DNA from: Odobenus rosmarus divergens
Taxonomy: Eukaryota > Chordata > Mammalia > Carnivora > Odobenidae
Direction: 5' to 3'
Length of the DNA stretch: 64,000 nucleotides
Assembly (NCBI RefSeq): GCF_000321225.1
Contig: NW_004450566.1
Location: forward strand, 2,528,703 to 2,592,702
Shown: piece after piece, positions 49,147 through 62,011 of the stretch
Layout of the letters: each line of letters opens with the position of its first letter
How positions within the stretch are numbered: position 1 is the first letter of the stretch
Position numbers and translations under genes: made by a program
Notes under the pieces: generated by a model
The model's input: the letters and a program-made list of their open reading frames with translations, nothing else
What the model was told of the DNA's origin: nothing
Databases searched by the model: none

Positions 49147-49713
49147 TGTGATGGTTAATTTTTACATCAACTTGTCAAGGCTACAGTTGGTGCCCAGTTG
49201 TTTCATCAAACACTAATATATCAAAAACTAATGATGTATGATGATTAACATAACAATAAAGAATTAAAAAAAACACTAATATAGATGTTGCTGTGAAGAT
49301 GTTTTTAGATGTGATTAATATTTAAATTAGTAGGCTTTGAGTAATGCAGATTAACTCCCTCCCTCCCAAATTTGAGAGAGCCTTATTCAAGTTATATTAT
49401 ATTCAGCCTTATGTTCAGTTATAAGCCTTGAGAGCAAAGATGGGTTTCTCAAAGAAGATACTTTGCCTCAAGTTTGCAACACAGAAACCCTAACTTTCCA
49501 GCCTTCTGACTTGTCATAAGGATTGTGGACTCACCAGCCCCCACAATCATGTGACCCATGGCCTTAAAATCAATCTCTCCCTCTCTCCCCTCCCCTTCTG
49601 TATCCCACCCTTCTCTCTGTATAAATACAGATAAGCTGATAGGTAGGAAAGTAGGTAGGTATGGATAGAGATAGAGATAGACATTAATTCTCCGGAAAAC
49701 CCTGACTAATACA
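49147..49713 (+). mobile_element. MLT2-type (ERVL) solo LTR
   Basis: Starts TGTGATGGTTAATTTTTACA and ends CCCTGACTAATACA, TG...CA ends of the MLT2B group. AGATGTTGCTGTGAAGATG and CCAGCCCCCACAATCATGTG fall in the expected order. It carries a 50-bp L1 insertion. Confidence 0.78.
49221..49270 (+). mobile_element. 50-bp L1 3' end insertion with 13-bp TSD
   Basis: ACTAATGATGTATGATGATT, AACATAACAATAAAG and a short A-run are the extreme 3' end of carnivore L1. AAACACTAATATA lies exactly on both sides (49208-49220 and 49271-49283). Confidence 0.88.
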
Positions 49714-50148
49714 GCCACAAAGAGCAAGCTTGACCACAGCAGTCTGTTATTGGAGATGAGCAGAGTGGCCCCAGATGTATTATGCATATAATTACTGAAG
49801 AATCTCAAACTTATTTATATTTATAGCTCAATGTGCATGCTCAAGTAAAAATTTGCTAGTGTATTAACACCTGTTCATTACTATTTAATATAACATAATC
49901 AATTCAAATATTATTAATTACCTAATTAAAATTTCAGTCTCTTAAAGAACTGCCTATTAATGTTGACATTTTATAGCTTCAAAGGCTAGAATTAAAATAC
50001 AGAAGATTCTTTGGAACCCCCTGCCTTCTTGGAGAGAGTGAGAGGTGATAGTTTAAAAAAAAATCCTATATATAAGAAAAGTTCGTTTTAAGGGAGAAAG
50101 AGGTGGGAAGCCCAAGAACAAGACTGGGAAGGACTCCGACCCCTTTAT

Positions 50149-50344
50149 TTATTTTTTTTAAAGATTTATTTATTTGAGAGAGCGAGAATGAGAGAGAGAG
50201 AGCACATGAGAGGGTTGGGTCAGAGGGAGAAGCACACTCCCCGCCGAGCAGGGAGCCCAATGCGGGACTCGATCCCGGGACTCCAGGATCATGACCTGAG
50301 CCGAAGGCAGTCGCCCAACCACCTGAGCCTCCCAGGCGCCCCCA
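50149..50344 (-). mobile_element. Can-SINE, minus strand, with TSD
   Basis: Inverted tail AAAGATTTATTTATTTGAG, body, and inverted head GCCTCCCAGGCGCCCCC. ACCCCTTTAT flanks both sides (50139-50148 and 50345-50354). Confidence 0.95.
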
Positions 50345-50354
50345 ACCCCTTTAT

Positions 50355-52430
50355 GACAGCAGTTAGTCACCAGCAAACCTTTACTCTTGCCCATTTCTTT
50401 CTAGAATAGCAAAAGACGATCTTGAATTCCATCCTAAGTATTCATCTAAATGCTAAAATTACTGAAGAAATATAGATGAGGTCGTGTTTTGTTTTTGCTT
50501 GTCTTTTTTTCAAATCATTTATAATTAGAATAAAACCATAATTAACTTGAATTCCACTGAGCAGAAAATGAGCGAAGCAGAATCTGAGGTGAGGAGAGAT
50601 GGTTTGAGGAAGGAAAACAGGTTGATAAAAATAAGCAGAGTTCAAGGTGCTAGCAGACAGCCAGGCTCTAAAAACACTTGTGAGCTGGGGAGAGGTCACC
50701 GTTATTGGACAAGGAGGTGGAAACCATCCACCGAAACAATATACTTAAAGGGGCAAAGGTCCGTGGGATTGCTAAGGGCAAACAGGTCAAGAGAACAAGT
50801 AGACTTGGTCCATTTTTAAGGATTTCAAACAGAGAAAAGAGGTCTGACATGAGGGAGATAGAATATCTGCTATGCAGCAGGCACTACGTTTGCTTGTCGG
50901 GGACATTTTTCCTCTTTCACTCTTGCTGTCCAAGTCTTAGTGGATTCCATTGGGGAGCAGAGGAGTTACTGCCGGCTCCGGCGTAAATCCTGATTGAGCT
51001 AACCCATCACTTGTCCTCCTTTCCTTGTGCCGCAGACTGGGTTAGGCATATGCACATACACATACATGTATACAGTGCTGGCTGATGAACTACGAGGGGA
51101 AACCCAGTGTGGAGACTTCTGAGAAAAATACCTTTGGTGATAATAAAAAACCCAGGAAGAGAAGCCCCCCTTCTGCTACATGATGTTTCTCTTAGAACAG
51201 CAAAAGCAACAATGCAGTGATGAAGGACACTATCTCAAGGAAGGCAGAGTAAAAGAGGAAGTAATCTGGGCTCTTGATTACATCACTCAATTGTTGATAA
51301 TCACCCTGGAGACAAAGTACTTCGGGACTATCTGAGGTAACTTCCCCTCATTGTTTAAAACAGTTGAATAAGATTTTCTATTACTTTACTTGCTGCCCAA
51401 AGTGCAAATTAATACCTAAAATACAGCTGGAGTCTTAAAATCAAGGCAAGTGAGAATCAACAGTGTCAAAAGCTCTCAATAATTCAAGAAGAAAAGTCAT
51501 TGGTCTAAATGCAAACTGAAAGGAAAAAAAAATCTTTAATTTTGTTTAAGGTACATGTGCTAATTTAATGCATGCAGGTGAGAAGGACATTTTAAGCATA
51601 TTTGTATCAGGATTTAATCAGAGAAGAAGGAGGACAGATGGGGATTTGGTACAAGGATTTGAAGTCACTGATTGTGGGAGATGCTTAAGGAGTCTCTGAA
51701 AGGCAGCTGACCTTGCATGTGATGCTGGAGTTTGATGTGCACATGTCAGACAGAATGGGAAGGGAAGACAGATACAAAGTGAGGAAGAGAAGAACAACCC
51801 CAAACTCACAAGCAAAAGCTGCAGCCCACAAAATAGACTGAAAAAAAAATGTGTCCATTTTTATTGCCTCTCACATTAATTGAGTGAGTATCCTGCAGAA
51901 AATAGAGCCTTTGATCAAGCCAAGAGGTCAGAGACAGGTGCAGTCCTGGCCACTGCCCATGCTAGGGGGTGAGCCACAGGTAAGTGACAATATGTGTAAT
52001 GCACAAATGGTGCCTCTTCATTCTACTCTTCAAATCCCCTCAGAAATCTCCCTTGTGGTCCAGCCTTACCGGCAACATATAGAAAAGGGAATTCTCGGGA
52101 ATGTAATGTAGACTAACCAAGTTGACACACAACAGAGTTACCCACATTTGCCAGTCTCATGAAAGAAATAGAGTCTATGTTATCATGGTGTTACTTTTTC
52201 CTAATCTCATAGAATGGCATTTGGAAAGGACATTTGATAATTACGTATCAGTATCAGACTACTAGAGTCTTTTATTAGCACCTGTTTTGCAAAATACTTG
52301 CACCTGCTCAGGCATCCTCCTATTTCAGTAAGACGTTACAAATAAGGGACCATTTATCAGCACTGGACTATACCCTGAACTTGGTGAGTATGCAGATAGT
52401 GAGAAGGTAAATTCTGAAAAGAGTTGCTTT
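50355..52430. other. Intergenic sequence, no gene recognised
   Basis: Several 60-90 codon frames exist on both strands, none with a visible domain. No named repeat seen. Confidence 0.5.
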
Positions 52431-52446
52431 TAAAGACACATATCTC

Positions 52447-52647
52447 GGGGCGCCTGGGTGGCTCAGTTGGTTAAGCGGCTGCCTTTGGCTCAGGTCATGA
52501 TCCCAGGATCCTGGGATTGAGCCCCGCATCGGGCTCCCTGGTCAGCAGGGAGTCTGCTTCTCCCTCTCCACTCCCCCTGCTTGTGTTCCGGCTCTCGCTG
52601 TCTCTCTCTCTCTGTCAAATAAATAAATAAAATCTTTAAAAATAAAA
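52447..52647 (+). mobile_element. Near-consensus Can-SINE with perfect 16-bp TSD
   Basis: GGGGCGCCTGGGTGGCTCAG head, complete body, AAATAAATAAATAAAATCTT tail. TAAAGACACATATCTC is exact on both sides (52431-52446 and 52648-52663). It appears to be the youngest SINE in the window. Confidence 0.97.
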
Positions 52648-52663
52648 TAAAGACACATATCTC

Positions 52664-53815
52664 TTGCTATGACGTCAAGAGACTTCTACCAAACTGCCAT
52701 CCTCTACTCTCAGTTTTACTCAAATTTATCAAAAGTTCTGTTGTCTCAAACCAGAAAATTTAACCCCATAATGAGGGTCATCTAGGAACAAAATAATGTG
52801 GAAAAAAAAATGCTTAACACCTGAAAAATTTATTTTGCCAAACATGTTTTCCTGTTATAACTGAATGAAAGACTAAGCAGCAAATAAACCATAGATATGT
52901 TCAGAACTATATAATAAAGGCCAAGTTAAGAAATATGTACTTACTATTGACTTCACCGGTAATTAACCTGTAACCACTTGGGCAGGTCAGTTTACCTCTT
53001 TGTGCTTCTATTTTCTTATTATACTAAGTGAAATAAATGAAGTAAATTTTAATTTCTGACTCTTATTCTATACAGATCAAAACCTCTAAATGCATCCATA
53101 TATTTAAGTCCAAAATATTTAAGAAGTATAGAATAGAACAATTTAAAGATATTTCCACTAATTCTGACACTGGCATAAATATACTGTGAACATATCATTA
53201 TAATGGAGTCTTTAACTATTTTATAATGATTTGCATAGACCAAAAAACAAATCCAAGCAGAGAAATTTTGCATTAAATGTGTCATACATTTTTCCTTGTA
53301 CATTAATTTGTACAAATTAATTAGAAACCTTAAGGCCCATATAAGTAATGCACAAAGAAAAAAATACATTTGCCTAAAGACACCTAATTTTGAGAACAGC
53401 AAAGAGGGTAGCTTTGCCCTACCATGTAGTAACACTCTTGTAATGCAGTAATAATGTGGTCAGACAACTGGATGAATGAAACAAAATGCACAAAATTCCA
53501 CTTGTGTATACCTAATAACTTGATATAGGTCAAAAGTTACACCATGAATCAATGGGAATAGGAAGGACTATTATCATATAGTGTTACAGAAACTAGTTCA
53601 CAATACAGAGAAAAATAAAACTATAACCTTACCTAAAACCTTGAATGAAGTAGTTTCCAAATTAATTAAAAACTTAAAAGTAAAATCTAAAACCATAAAA
53701 AGTGAAAAGAAGATAATGTAGAAGAGTGTTTTGTGACTAATGTACAGATAAAGGACATAGTCAAGTTCAAAAGTACAAACCATAAGGTAGGGAAAAGACA
53801 ATGGATTTGATTGTT
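52664..53815. other. Intergenic sequence, no gene recognised
   Basis: AT-rich. Open frames on the minus strand (53049-53435, 53598-53801) are hydrophobic and low in complexity, with no family likeness. Confidence 0.5.
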
Positions 53816-53830
53816 AAGAATTTTTGTTCA

Positions 53831-54051
53831 GGGGCATCTGGGTGGCTCAGTAGGTTAAGCATCTTCCTTCAGCTCAGATCATGATCCTGGAGTCCCAGGA
53901 TCAAGCCCCATGTCTGGCTCCCTGCTCAGCAGGGAATCTACTTCTCCCTCTCCCTCTGCCCCTCTCCTTCCCCGCTCATGTTTTCTTTCTCTCTCTCTCT
54001 CTCTCTCTCTCCCTCTCTCCCAGTCTCTCAAATAAAATCTTTAAAAAAGAA
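53831..54051 (+). mobile_element. Can-SINE with long CT tract and 15-bp TSD
   Basis: Head GGGGCATCTGGGTGGCTCAG; the CT body is expanded to about 40 nt. Flanks AAGAATTTTTGTTCA (53816-53830) and AAGAATTCTTGTTCA (54052-54066) differ at one base. Confidence 0.95.
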
Positions 54052-54089
54052 AAGAATTCTTGTTCAATTAAAGATACTATGTAAAAGTT

Positions 54090-55072
54090 AATGATAGATA
54101 ATAAATTGGGAGGAGATATTTACAATAGTTTAAACCAATGAGGAACTAATTTTCCAGCATCCCAAAGGAATGAGAATAATCAATAAGAAATCAAATAAAA
54201 TAAGAAAAGCAATAGGAAAATGGGCAAACTATATAAACAGGCAATTCACAGAAGAAACTCAAAGGAATATGAAATATAGGAAAAGATGCTCAAACTCATT
54301 GTTAATCCAGATGTGCAAGTAAAAATGAAAAATTTAAAAATAACACATGAAAAGATGCTCAACGTCCTACATTATTAGGGATATAGTTGCTAATTAAAGT
54401 AACAATGAGATACCTCTACACACCTATCAGGATGGCCAAAATCCAAAACACTGACAGCACCAAATGCGGGAGAGGATGTAGAATAATAGAAACTCTCATA
54501 CACTGCTGGTGAGAATGCACAACCGTAGACTCTCTTTGAAAGACAATTTGACAGTTTCTTACAAAACTAAACATACTCTTACCATATGATCTCTTCGATA
54601 TTTACCCAAATGAGTTGAAAACTTAGGTCCATACAAAAACTTGCACATAAATCTGCACATGAATGTTTATATGAAAGCTTCATTCATACTTGCCCAAACT
54701 TTGAAGCAGCCAAGATGTGCTTTAGTAAGTGAAGGGATTAAGTGAACTGTTACATCTAGACAGTGGATTATTTTTCAGGACTAAAAAGAAATTAGCTATC
54801 AAGCCATGAAAAGATAGGAAAAAACTAAGTTGCACATTACAAAATGAAAGAAGCCAATCAGAAAATGCTACATATTGTATGATTCCAGCTCTATCACACT
54901 CTAGAAACAGCAAAACTATGGAGGTAGTAAAAGGATCAATGTTGCCAGGAGTTGGAGGAAAGGAGGGATGAAAAGACAGCAGAGAGACTTTTTAGGTCAG
55001 TGAAACTATTGTGTATGACATTATAATGGTGGATACATGTCATGCATCTGTCACAACCCACAGAATGTATAT
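54090..55072 (+). mobile_element. Old L1M-type 3' fragment
   Basis: ORF2 C-terminal and 3' UTR sequence of an older L1: CCTATCAGGATGGCCAAAAT, CTGCTGGTGAGAATGCACAA, and ATAATGGTGGATACATGTCA in the L1M 3' UTR order. More diverged than the L1 that follows. Stops within the 3' UTR where the next L1 begins. Confidence 0.82.
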
Positions 55073-57105
55073 CTCTAAGATCAAGAACAAGACAAGGATG
55101 TCCACTCTCACCATTTTTATTCATGACAGTACTGAAAGCCCTAGCAGCAATTAGACAAGAAATAAAAGGCATCCAAATCAGTAGATAAGAAGTAAAACTG
55201 TCACTATTTGCAGATGACATGACAACTACATATAGAAAACGCTAAGCACTCCACCCCAAAACTATCAGGACTGATAAATGAATTCAGTAAATTTGTAGGA
55301 TACAAAACTAATACATAGTAATTACTTGCTTTTCTGTACACTAATAATGAGCTATCAGAAAGAGAAATTAAGAAACCACAGTCAATTGCAAAAAGAATAA
55401 ATACCTAGAAATGAATTTAATCCGGGAAATGAAAGACCTGTACTCTGAAAACTGTAAGACAGTGATGAAAGAAATTGATGAAGATACCAATAAATGTAAA
55501 GATAGATCATATCCATGCATTAGAATATCGTTAAAATGTCCACACTGCCCAAAGCAATCAACAGATCCAACACAATCCCTATCAAAATAATAATAGCATC
55601 TTCCACAGAACTAAAATAATCCTAAAACTTGTATGAATTACAAAAGACCATGTATAGCCAAACAATATTGACAAAGATAAAAAAGTAACACATTCCCAGA
55701 TTTCAAATTATACTAAAACTATAGTAATCAGAAGAGTATGGTACTGACACAAAAATAGACACACAGATCAATGAAATAGAACAGACTGCCCAGAAAGAAA
55801 TCCACACTTATATGGTCAGTTATTCTATGACAAAGGAGGCAAGAATATACAGTGGGGGAAAGACAGTTTCTTCAATAAATAGTGTTGGGAAAACTGTACA
55901 GCTACATACAAAGGAATTTAACTGGATCACTTTCTTGTACCATACACAAATATAAACTCAAAATATTAAAAACCTAAATGTAAGGCGTTAAAACATAGGC
56001 AATAAACTCTTAGACATTGGCCTTAGCAATATTTTTCTGGATCTGTCTCCCCAGGCAAAGGAAACAAAAGAAAAAAAAAAAGAATTGGGACTATGTCAAA
56101 CTAAAAAGATTTTTAACAGTGAGGAAACCATCCACAAAACCAAATGGCAACCTACTGAATGGGATAGGGTATTTGCAAGTGATATATCTGATAAGGGATT
56201 AATATCCAAAACATATGATGAATTCATACAACTCAACACCAAAACAACAAATAAACAAATGAAAAAATGGGCAGAGGACCTTAATAGACACTAGTCATAA
56301 TGGCTAGTATCAAAAAAGACAATTCTCTTGCAGTGTTGGTTGGAATGTAAACTGGTGCAACCACTATGGAAAAGAGTACAAAGTTCCTCAAAAATTAAAA
56401 ACAGAAATACTATATGACTTAGTAATTCCACTACTGGATATTTACCCAAAGAAAATGAAAACACTATTTTGAAAAGATAGATGCACTCCTATGTTAATTG
56501 TAGCATCATTTATGATAGCCAAGACATGGAAGCAGTTGAAGTGTCCATCAAGGGATGAATGGATAAAGAAGATGTGATATACACACACACACACACACAC
56601 ACAATGGAATATTTCTCAGCCACAAAAAATTAAATTTTTTTTTGTGACAACATGGATGGACTTAGAGGTTATTATGCTAAGTCAGAGAAAGACCAATACC
56701 ACATGATTTCACTTATATCGGGAATCTAAAAAATGACACAAATGAATGAACAAAAAGTAACAGACTCATAAATACAGAGAAAAAAACTGCTGGTTCCCAG
56801 AGGGGAGGGTGGTGAGGTAAGGGGCAAAATAGGTGAAGGGGATTAAGAGGTACAAACTTCCAGTTATAAAATAAGTAAGTCAGAAAATAAAATAAATAAG
56901 TCATGGGGATGAAAACTACAGTACAGAGAATATAGTCAACAAAATTATGACAACATTGTATGGTGACAGATGGTAACCACACTTAGGGTGGTGAGCAATG
57001 AGTAATGTATATAATTGTCAGAACAATATATTGTATTCTTGAAGGGAATATAATTGTATGTCAACTATACTTCAATTAAAACAAAACAACAACAAAAGAG
57101 TAGTG
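55073..57105 (+). mobile_element. 5'-truncated L1 (late RT region to 3' UTR)
   Basis: Starts at ATCAAGAACAAGACAAGGAT in the RT region, keeps TTTGCAGATGAC (the FADD box coding sequence) at about 55206, then the ORF2 C-terminal part (56017-56294) and 3' UTR with a (CA)n run at 56580-56603. It ends in A-rich sequence near 57100, followed by a GGAAG/GGAAA purine run to about 57165. Frames are broken. Confidence 0.88.
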
Positions 57106-57169
57106 ACAAAAGAAGAGGAAAGAAGGAAGGGAAGTGAGGGAAGGAAGGAAAGAAAGAAGGAATGACCCA

Positions 57170-58330
57170 AGCAAATAAACTACTGAAAAAAGATAAGCCA
57201 TCAGAGGCCTCTTCAGCTCGTCCACCCCCACACTATTGCTCTTCTACCCTGCACACCTCCCTGGTACCCTTCACTTCTTCATTCCAGCTCTCTTGCTGAA
57301 CTTCTTTTTCTCAGAACCCCTCCCTATCCTCCTCCATAGCACCCAATTGAACCTGCCCCTTTAAAATTAGACCCTATGAAGATCCTAATGTTAAATCCTT
57401 AATTTCGCATATGCCCTGGATTAAAGATTTTCCCAAAGTAAGCGAGGATTCCCAGAGATTTGCTGAGGAGGGGCTCCTGGGTGGCTCAGTTAAGCGTCCA
57501 CCTTCAGCTCAGGTTATGATCTCAGGGTCCTGGGATGGAGCCCCACGTTGGGCTCCCTGCTCCACGGGAAGTCTGCTTCTCCCTCTCCCTCTGCCGCTCT
57601 GCCTGCTTGTGCTGTCTGTCTCTCTCTGTGTGTGTCAAATAAATAGTCTTATTTTTTTAAAAAATTGCTGAGGAATTTAACATAGTTGTTTGAACTTACC
57701 AACTTGGTTTCTCAGACTTCACCAGCTAGGTCACATGTTCTTTGGCAAAGGCCAAGCCCAACACTGGAGGAAAACAGCTAAGCAGGACGATTCTGAAAAA
57801 TCTCTAGGACTGCAAATGTGAGACCAACTCCCGGCCTTGTAATACTGTCAGGGTTGCAATCACTAAGCAACTTCACCTGGCAATGCCTAGGGCTTTCTCG
57901 AAACCTATTGGCTGGAGTAAGATTCAGGCTTGCGTTCAGAAACCCAATGAGCCTGTGCACAACTACTACAGTTGACTCCACACTGTTTCTAAGGAAAATT
58001 CCGGCCTTCTACCGATGTTGAATCCACTTGGGTAGTCTTCCACTCTGTGTTCATGAACAGGCTGAACTGTGATCTTTTCTTTCTAGTTAAAAGGACCAGG
58101 ATGGAATGGGAAACCACGCCCACTCTAGCTTTGGTTAAGTCAGCACATCGGCTCGCGCTCACCGTAGGTCATTCAACTAAAAGGAAATCCACTGAAATCC
58201 TTAATTTTCAACTCCAACAAATGGAGTCCCCTAAATGAAGCCAAACTTTGTCTGGTCTTTGTCATTACTGCAAAAGCTAGGACACTGGAAGAAAGATTGT
58301 TACCAATTTAAGCTCTCCAGGAGTCTTCAG
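57170..58330 (+). pseudogene. Class I endogenous retrovirus, gag remnant
   Basis: Degraded gag of a gammaretrovirus-like ERV1. It begins inside gag right after the L1 tail, so the 5' LTR, leader and matrix start are not in place. A proline-rich part precedes a capsid-like stretch split by a Can-SINE at 57470-57664 and continuing through about 58010. A single CCHC-type knuckle remnant (GHWKKDC core, about 58275) closes the region. Several stops and frameshifts break it. It is described only as a relic with no coding capacity. Confidence 0.8.
57470..57664 (+). mobile_element. Can-SINE in ERV gag, with TSD
   Basis: Inserted between two copies of TTGCTGAGGA (57460-57469 and 57665-57674). The gag frame resumes after it. 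Confidence 0.95.
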
Positions 58331-59306
58331 CCCTCCAACCAACCTTTTCCTAATTACAAGACTCTGAGGAACTACAGGAGCATTTCTCCATCTTTCTCCA
58401 GGTTGGAAATGAATGTCTCTCTGTGTTTATTGATACCGGAGCTGCACTGTTGGAGCTCAACCCCACTGTTATTGAACAGTCCCTGCCTCGACGGATTCAA
58501 ACGGTCCCACTAGCAGTTTTTAATAAACCTCAAATGCATCCCTGTCTCTAAACTTACTCCCTTTTATTTACGGCCTCTGAGATGCTCATCCTTTTCCCCC
58601 AACTTCTTTCAGCCCTATCCTTTTATTGGGCTAAAATTTCTTCCGAAACGGGAAGATAACTCTAGAATTTGATAGCAGTAACCAAAATAGGCAACCAGAT
58701 GAATCAAACAACCCTTCAATATCTTTATTTGTTCCATCTCTGACATGAGACCTAATAGTAAGGATACTAACTATGCGTCCCTATTGGATAAGCTGTAGGG
58801 CATCAAGCCCAGAATAAAAAAGTTATTAGGAGTATTCAGGGGTTCACGGCCTCCTTACTTCTGCCCTGGGGATAGGACATGCCAATATCTCCTTACCTTT
58901 ATTTAGGAAAGAAAACATTACAACTAGACTCTAATGCCCCAAGGATTTACCAAAAGTCCTTCCTACTTCTCCCAAAATTTAAAAACAGTTTTAGACGATA
59001 CAGAGTTACCTGGAGGCTCTGCTTTATGACAATATGCAGAGCACTTGCTTTCTCTGCTCCCCTTCTCAGGCCTCTTCGCATGGAAGACAGCATCCGCCTG
59101 TTAAACTTTTAGCCTTAAAGGGACACAAAGTCTTTAAGGAGAAATTGCAGTTTGCTCAAACTAAGCTTTGCTATTTGGGGCACCTTATTTCAGAACAAGG
59201 GCTACCTTTAGATTCAAATGGGCATCTTGAACTTGCTCAAAACCCAAACCAAGTGCCATTTACAAGGTTTTCTTGGCTAGCAGGCTACTATATTAAAAAA
59301 CAACAT

Positions 59307-59532
59307 GGGGCACCTGGGTGGCTCAGCCAGTTGAGCGTCTGCCTTAGGCTCAGGTCATGGTCCCGGTATCCTGAGATCAAGCCCCACGTCGGGGTCCCTG
59401 CTCAGTGGGCAGCACACTTACCTCTTCCCCTCTTCCCCCTGCCAGCTCGTGGTCTCTCTCTCTCTCCCTATCTTTCTCTGCACTCTCTCTCTCTCAAATA
59501 AATAAATTAAAAAATTAAAATAAAAAAAACTT
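59307..59532 (+). mobile_element. Can-SINE in ERV pol
   Basis: Complete SINE with an enlarged CT part. TTAAAAAACAACA (59293-59305) and TTAAAAACAACA (59533-59544) form the TSD. Confidence 0.94.
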
Positions 59533-59599
59533 TTAAAAACAACAAACCTGACCCTATTATTTGGGAAGATCAGGATGATTTAGCCTTTAAAACCCTCAA

Positions 59600-59784
59600 G
59601 GAGGGATATCTAGGTGGCTCAGTCAGTTAAGCATTTGCCTTCAGCTCAGGTCATGATCCCAGGGTCCTGGGATCGAGTCCCACATCAGGCTCCCTGCTCA
59701 GCGGGAAGCCTGCTTCTCCCTCTGCCTCCTGCCTCTGCTCATGCTCTCTCTCAAACAAATAATTAAAATCTTTAAAAATAAAAT
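59600..59784 (+). mobile_element. Second Can-SINE in ERV pol
   Basis: Diverged head GGATATCTAGGTGGCTCAG, normal body and tail. AAAACCCT occurs at 59589-59596 and 59785-59792. It lies only about 60 bp behind the previous SINE, in the same orientation. Confidence 0.93.
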
Positions 59785-61270
59785 AAAACCCTAAATGAAC
59801 GCTTAAAAAAATCCCCTGCCCTTGGACATCCTAATGACCAATTTCCTATTTCCCTCTCCCTCCTGAACTCTCATTACACATACCCACTCCTCACATAACT
59901 AATCTTAACCCTGCCACCCTCCTTCCCTCTTCTGTGGATGGTACTCCTCAGGACTGTTTGTCTCCCGACAGGTCACCTCCTGCCCCTGCCTGATGACTTA
60001 CAGGGAACTCCTTTGGTTAACACCAACTTTTTTGTACTGACAGTTCTTATTTAAAAGGATCAAAATGGTAAATGTTATGCTGGGTATGCTCTTCCAACTC
60101 CTTTGGAAGTCATCAAGATACCTTGGTTACCTCGCCCCAGCAGTCTGAACTGTCTTACTTGAGCTTGCATTTTAGCCGACAGCAAAGCCACATATACCTA
60201 TATGACAATAGTGATGCCTTTGCAGTAGCTCATGACTTTGGAATGCCACAAAGTACACCACTCTCAAAGGAACCAACAATCAAACTTCTGTCATGGTCCA
60301 CGGAGATGTTCCTTCAAATGATAATCTAGAAAAGTTGACATGAGGTGCCCAGCAATTGGCCCTAGAAAAGGAAAAACAATATTGGAATTCTAATAATTGT
60401 TAGTTTGGTTAAAAAAAGAAAACTCTGGCTTATGCCAAAAATAATCCAGTCCTGCCAGAGACTCCAAATTTCCCATTACTGATTACTATCCATGCATTGA
60501 ATCACTGGTATACTGAAAAAAATTATAATCTTTGTGAATCAGCAGTGGGATATATTAATAAGGCTGCAAAGACTGCCTGCTTTGCTTGCCTACCCCTCCT
60601 GCTGAAATACGATTCAAGAACACCTGTTCACACTGCTCCCAAGCACTTTAAATTCCCGAATGGAGGTTTGATATTTGGGGCACCTCATTTCAGAATAAGA
60701 AAAGATCTTGATCTACTTGAAAAGATCATCCCAACCTGAAGAACCCCCCTGGAATTTCAGAGTGATGGGGGAAGTCCCTTCACTGGGCAAGGGTTTTGAC
60801 AGGTCTGTGCTGTTTGGTTGGCCAGTTTTACAGCACTTTCACTGTGCTTACAACCCTCAATCCTCAAACATGAGAACAGTGTAATTAAGACCCAATTAGC
60901 AAAATTTGCAGAGATCCTTCAAATACCCTGATCAAAGAGGCACTGCCATTAATCCTTCTAAATCTCTGGTCTACTCATTTTGACGATATGTGAACACCTA
61001 ATTGTTAAACCATGCTTTAGTAAAACAATCTTTATACAGCTTGCCGAAGGGGATGAGGACCTTAAACATCTCACCGTGCAGCCCAGAGATTTTGTCTATT
61101 GGAAAAGGTATCTCCAGAAAGACTTCATACTGCAACTCTGTTGGAAAGGCCCCTCTTAGGTACTGTTAACCCTTATGCAGCCAAACTCCAAGGAATCGAT
61201 TCTTGGATCCACGTGTTGCATCTAAAGAAAGCACCAAACCCTGACTGGACCTGCACACCAACTGGTGGCC

Positions 61271-61997
61271 TGAAAAATAGATTTCCAGGAATCAAAACAG
61301 CTGAAGGAGAGAGCTTTCCCCAAAAGGACAGAACCAGGCTTGTTTACCTTCTCCTTGCTGTTGGCTTATTTCCTTCCTTACTTTCTTGACCCAATCTGTT
61401 GCAAAAAAAGGAAACCTCTCTGACTGTTGATTTGTTACCATAAACTCTGATCTATTTCATGACGTCAGGGATCCCTTGGTTTTATCTGTAAGCAATTTCT
61501 GTTTGATTCCAAGACCTATCAGTTTAGGCTGTTAGAGCCAGATGCTCTCATACCTGTTTTAACCTTTCTCTAACCATAACCATACCTCTTTAGCTGGTTG
61601 CTTTCAAGTTTGGCTGCTGGTTTAGAACTATTATATACATACAAACTGGGGTCATTATTCTGCTATGTAATCATTTTTAAATTTCGCACCTGTTGCCTGT
61701 CAAATCTCTATAGAAGTGATGCATCCAGGAGGGTGGTGTTAGCTCGGCACTTACAGATGGTCTCCAATGCTTCCAACCTTGTAAGATATAGACCTCAGAT
61801 GAGAAATGCCTGAGAGTTCTCCCTCATTCCCTTCCTCGTTACTCAAATGTGGCCTCAAGAGTTTACAATCTTGTGTATTTTCCCTCTGATGTGGAACAGG
61901 ACAACCAGTAAATATCCTTCCTGGCACCAAGGGACAAAACCACTAAGTATCAAAAATCTAAACTTGAGCAGCAATGTTCTGAGTAAAGATCTTAATC
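61271..61997 (+). other. ERV segment between pol and 3' LTR (env largely missing)
   Basis: Only about 0.7 kb separates the integrase end from the polypurine tract, where a full env would need close to 2 kb. Short open frames occur but no envelope domain is recognisable. Env was probably deleted before or after insertion. Confidence 0.6.
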
Positions 61998-62010
61998 AAA
62001 AGGGGGAAAT
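61998..62010 (+). other. Retroviral polypurine tract
   Basis: AAAAGGGGGAAAT directly precedes the TG that opens the 3' LTR, as expected for the plus-strand primer site. Confidence 0.88.
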
Positions 62011-62011
62011 A

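Larger units (their letters stand above)
58331..61270 (+). pseudogene. Class I endogenous retrovirus, pol remnant (pro-RT-RNase H-IN)
   Basis: Pieces of protease (about 58400-58540), reverse transcriptase (58540-59290, then after the SINE), RNase H (about 59950-60330) and integrase (60360-61270) follow in the normal order. The integrase end has the ERV1-type C-terminal domain around 61130-61240. RT shows the conserved strings CYLGHLISEQG and KLLALKGHKVF. Where the YxDD catalytic box should be (about 59020-59032) the sequence reads Y-D-N, so the active site is destroyed as well as the frame. Two Can-SINEs and many stops interrupt it. No intact enzyme can be encoded. Confidence 0.85.

Noticed and set aside
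53822..54084. Leu/Pro-rich small proteins recurring over the window (also 35477, 36143, 57411, 59034)
   Set aside because: All are translations of the Can-SINE body; their similarity to each other reflects the repeat.
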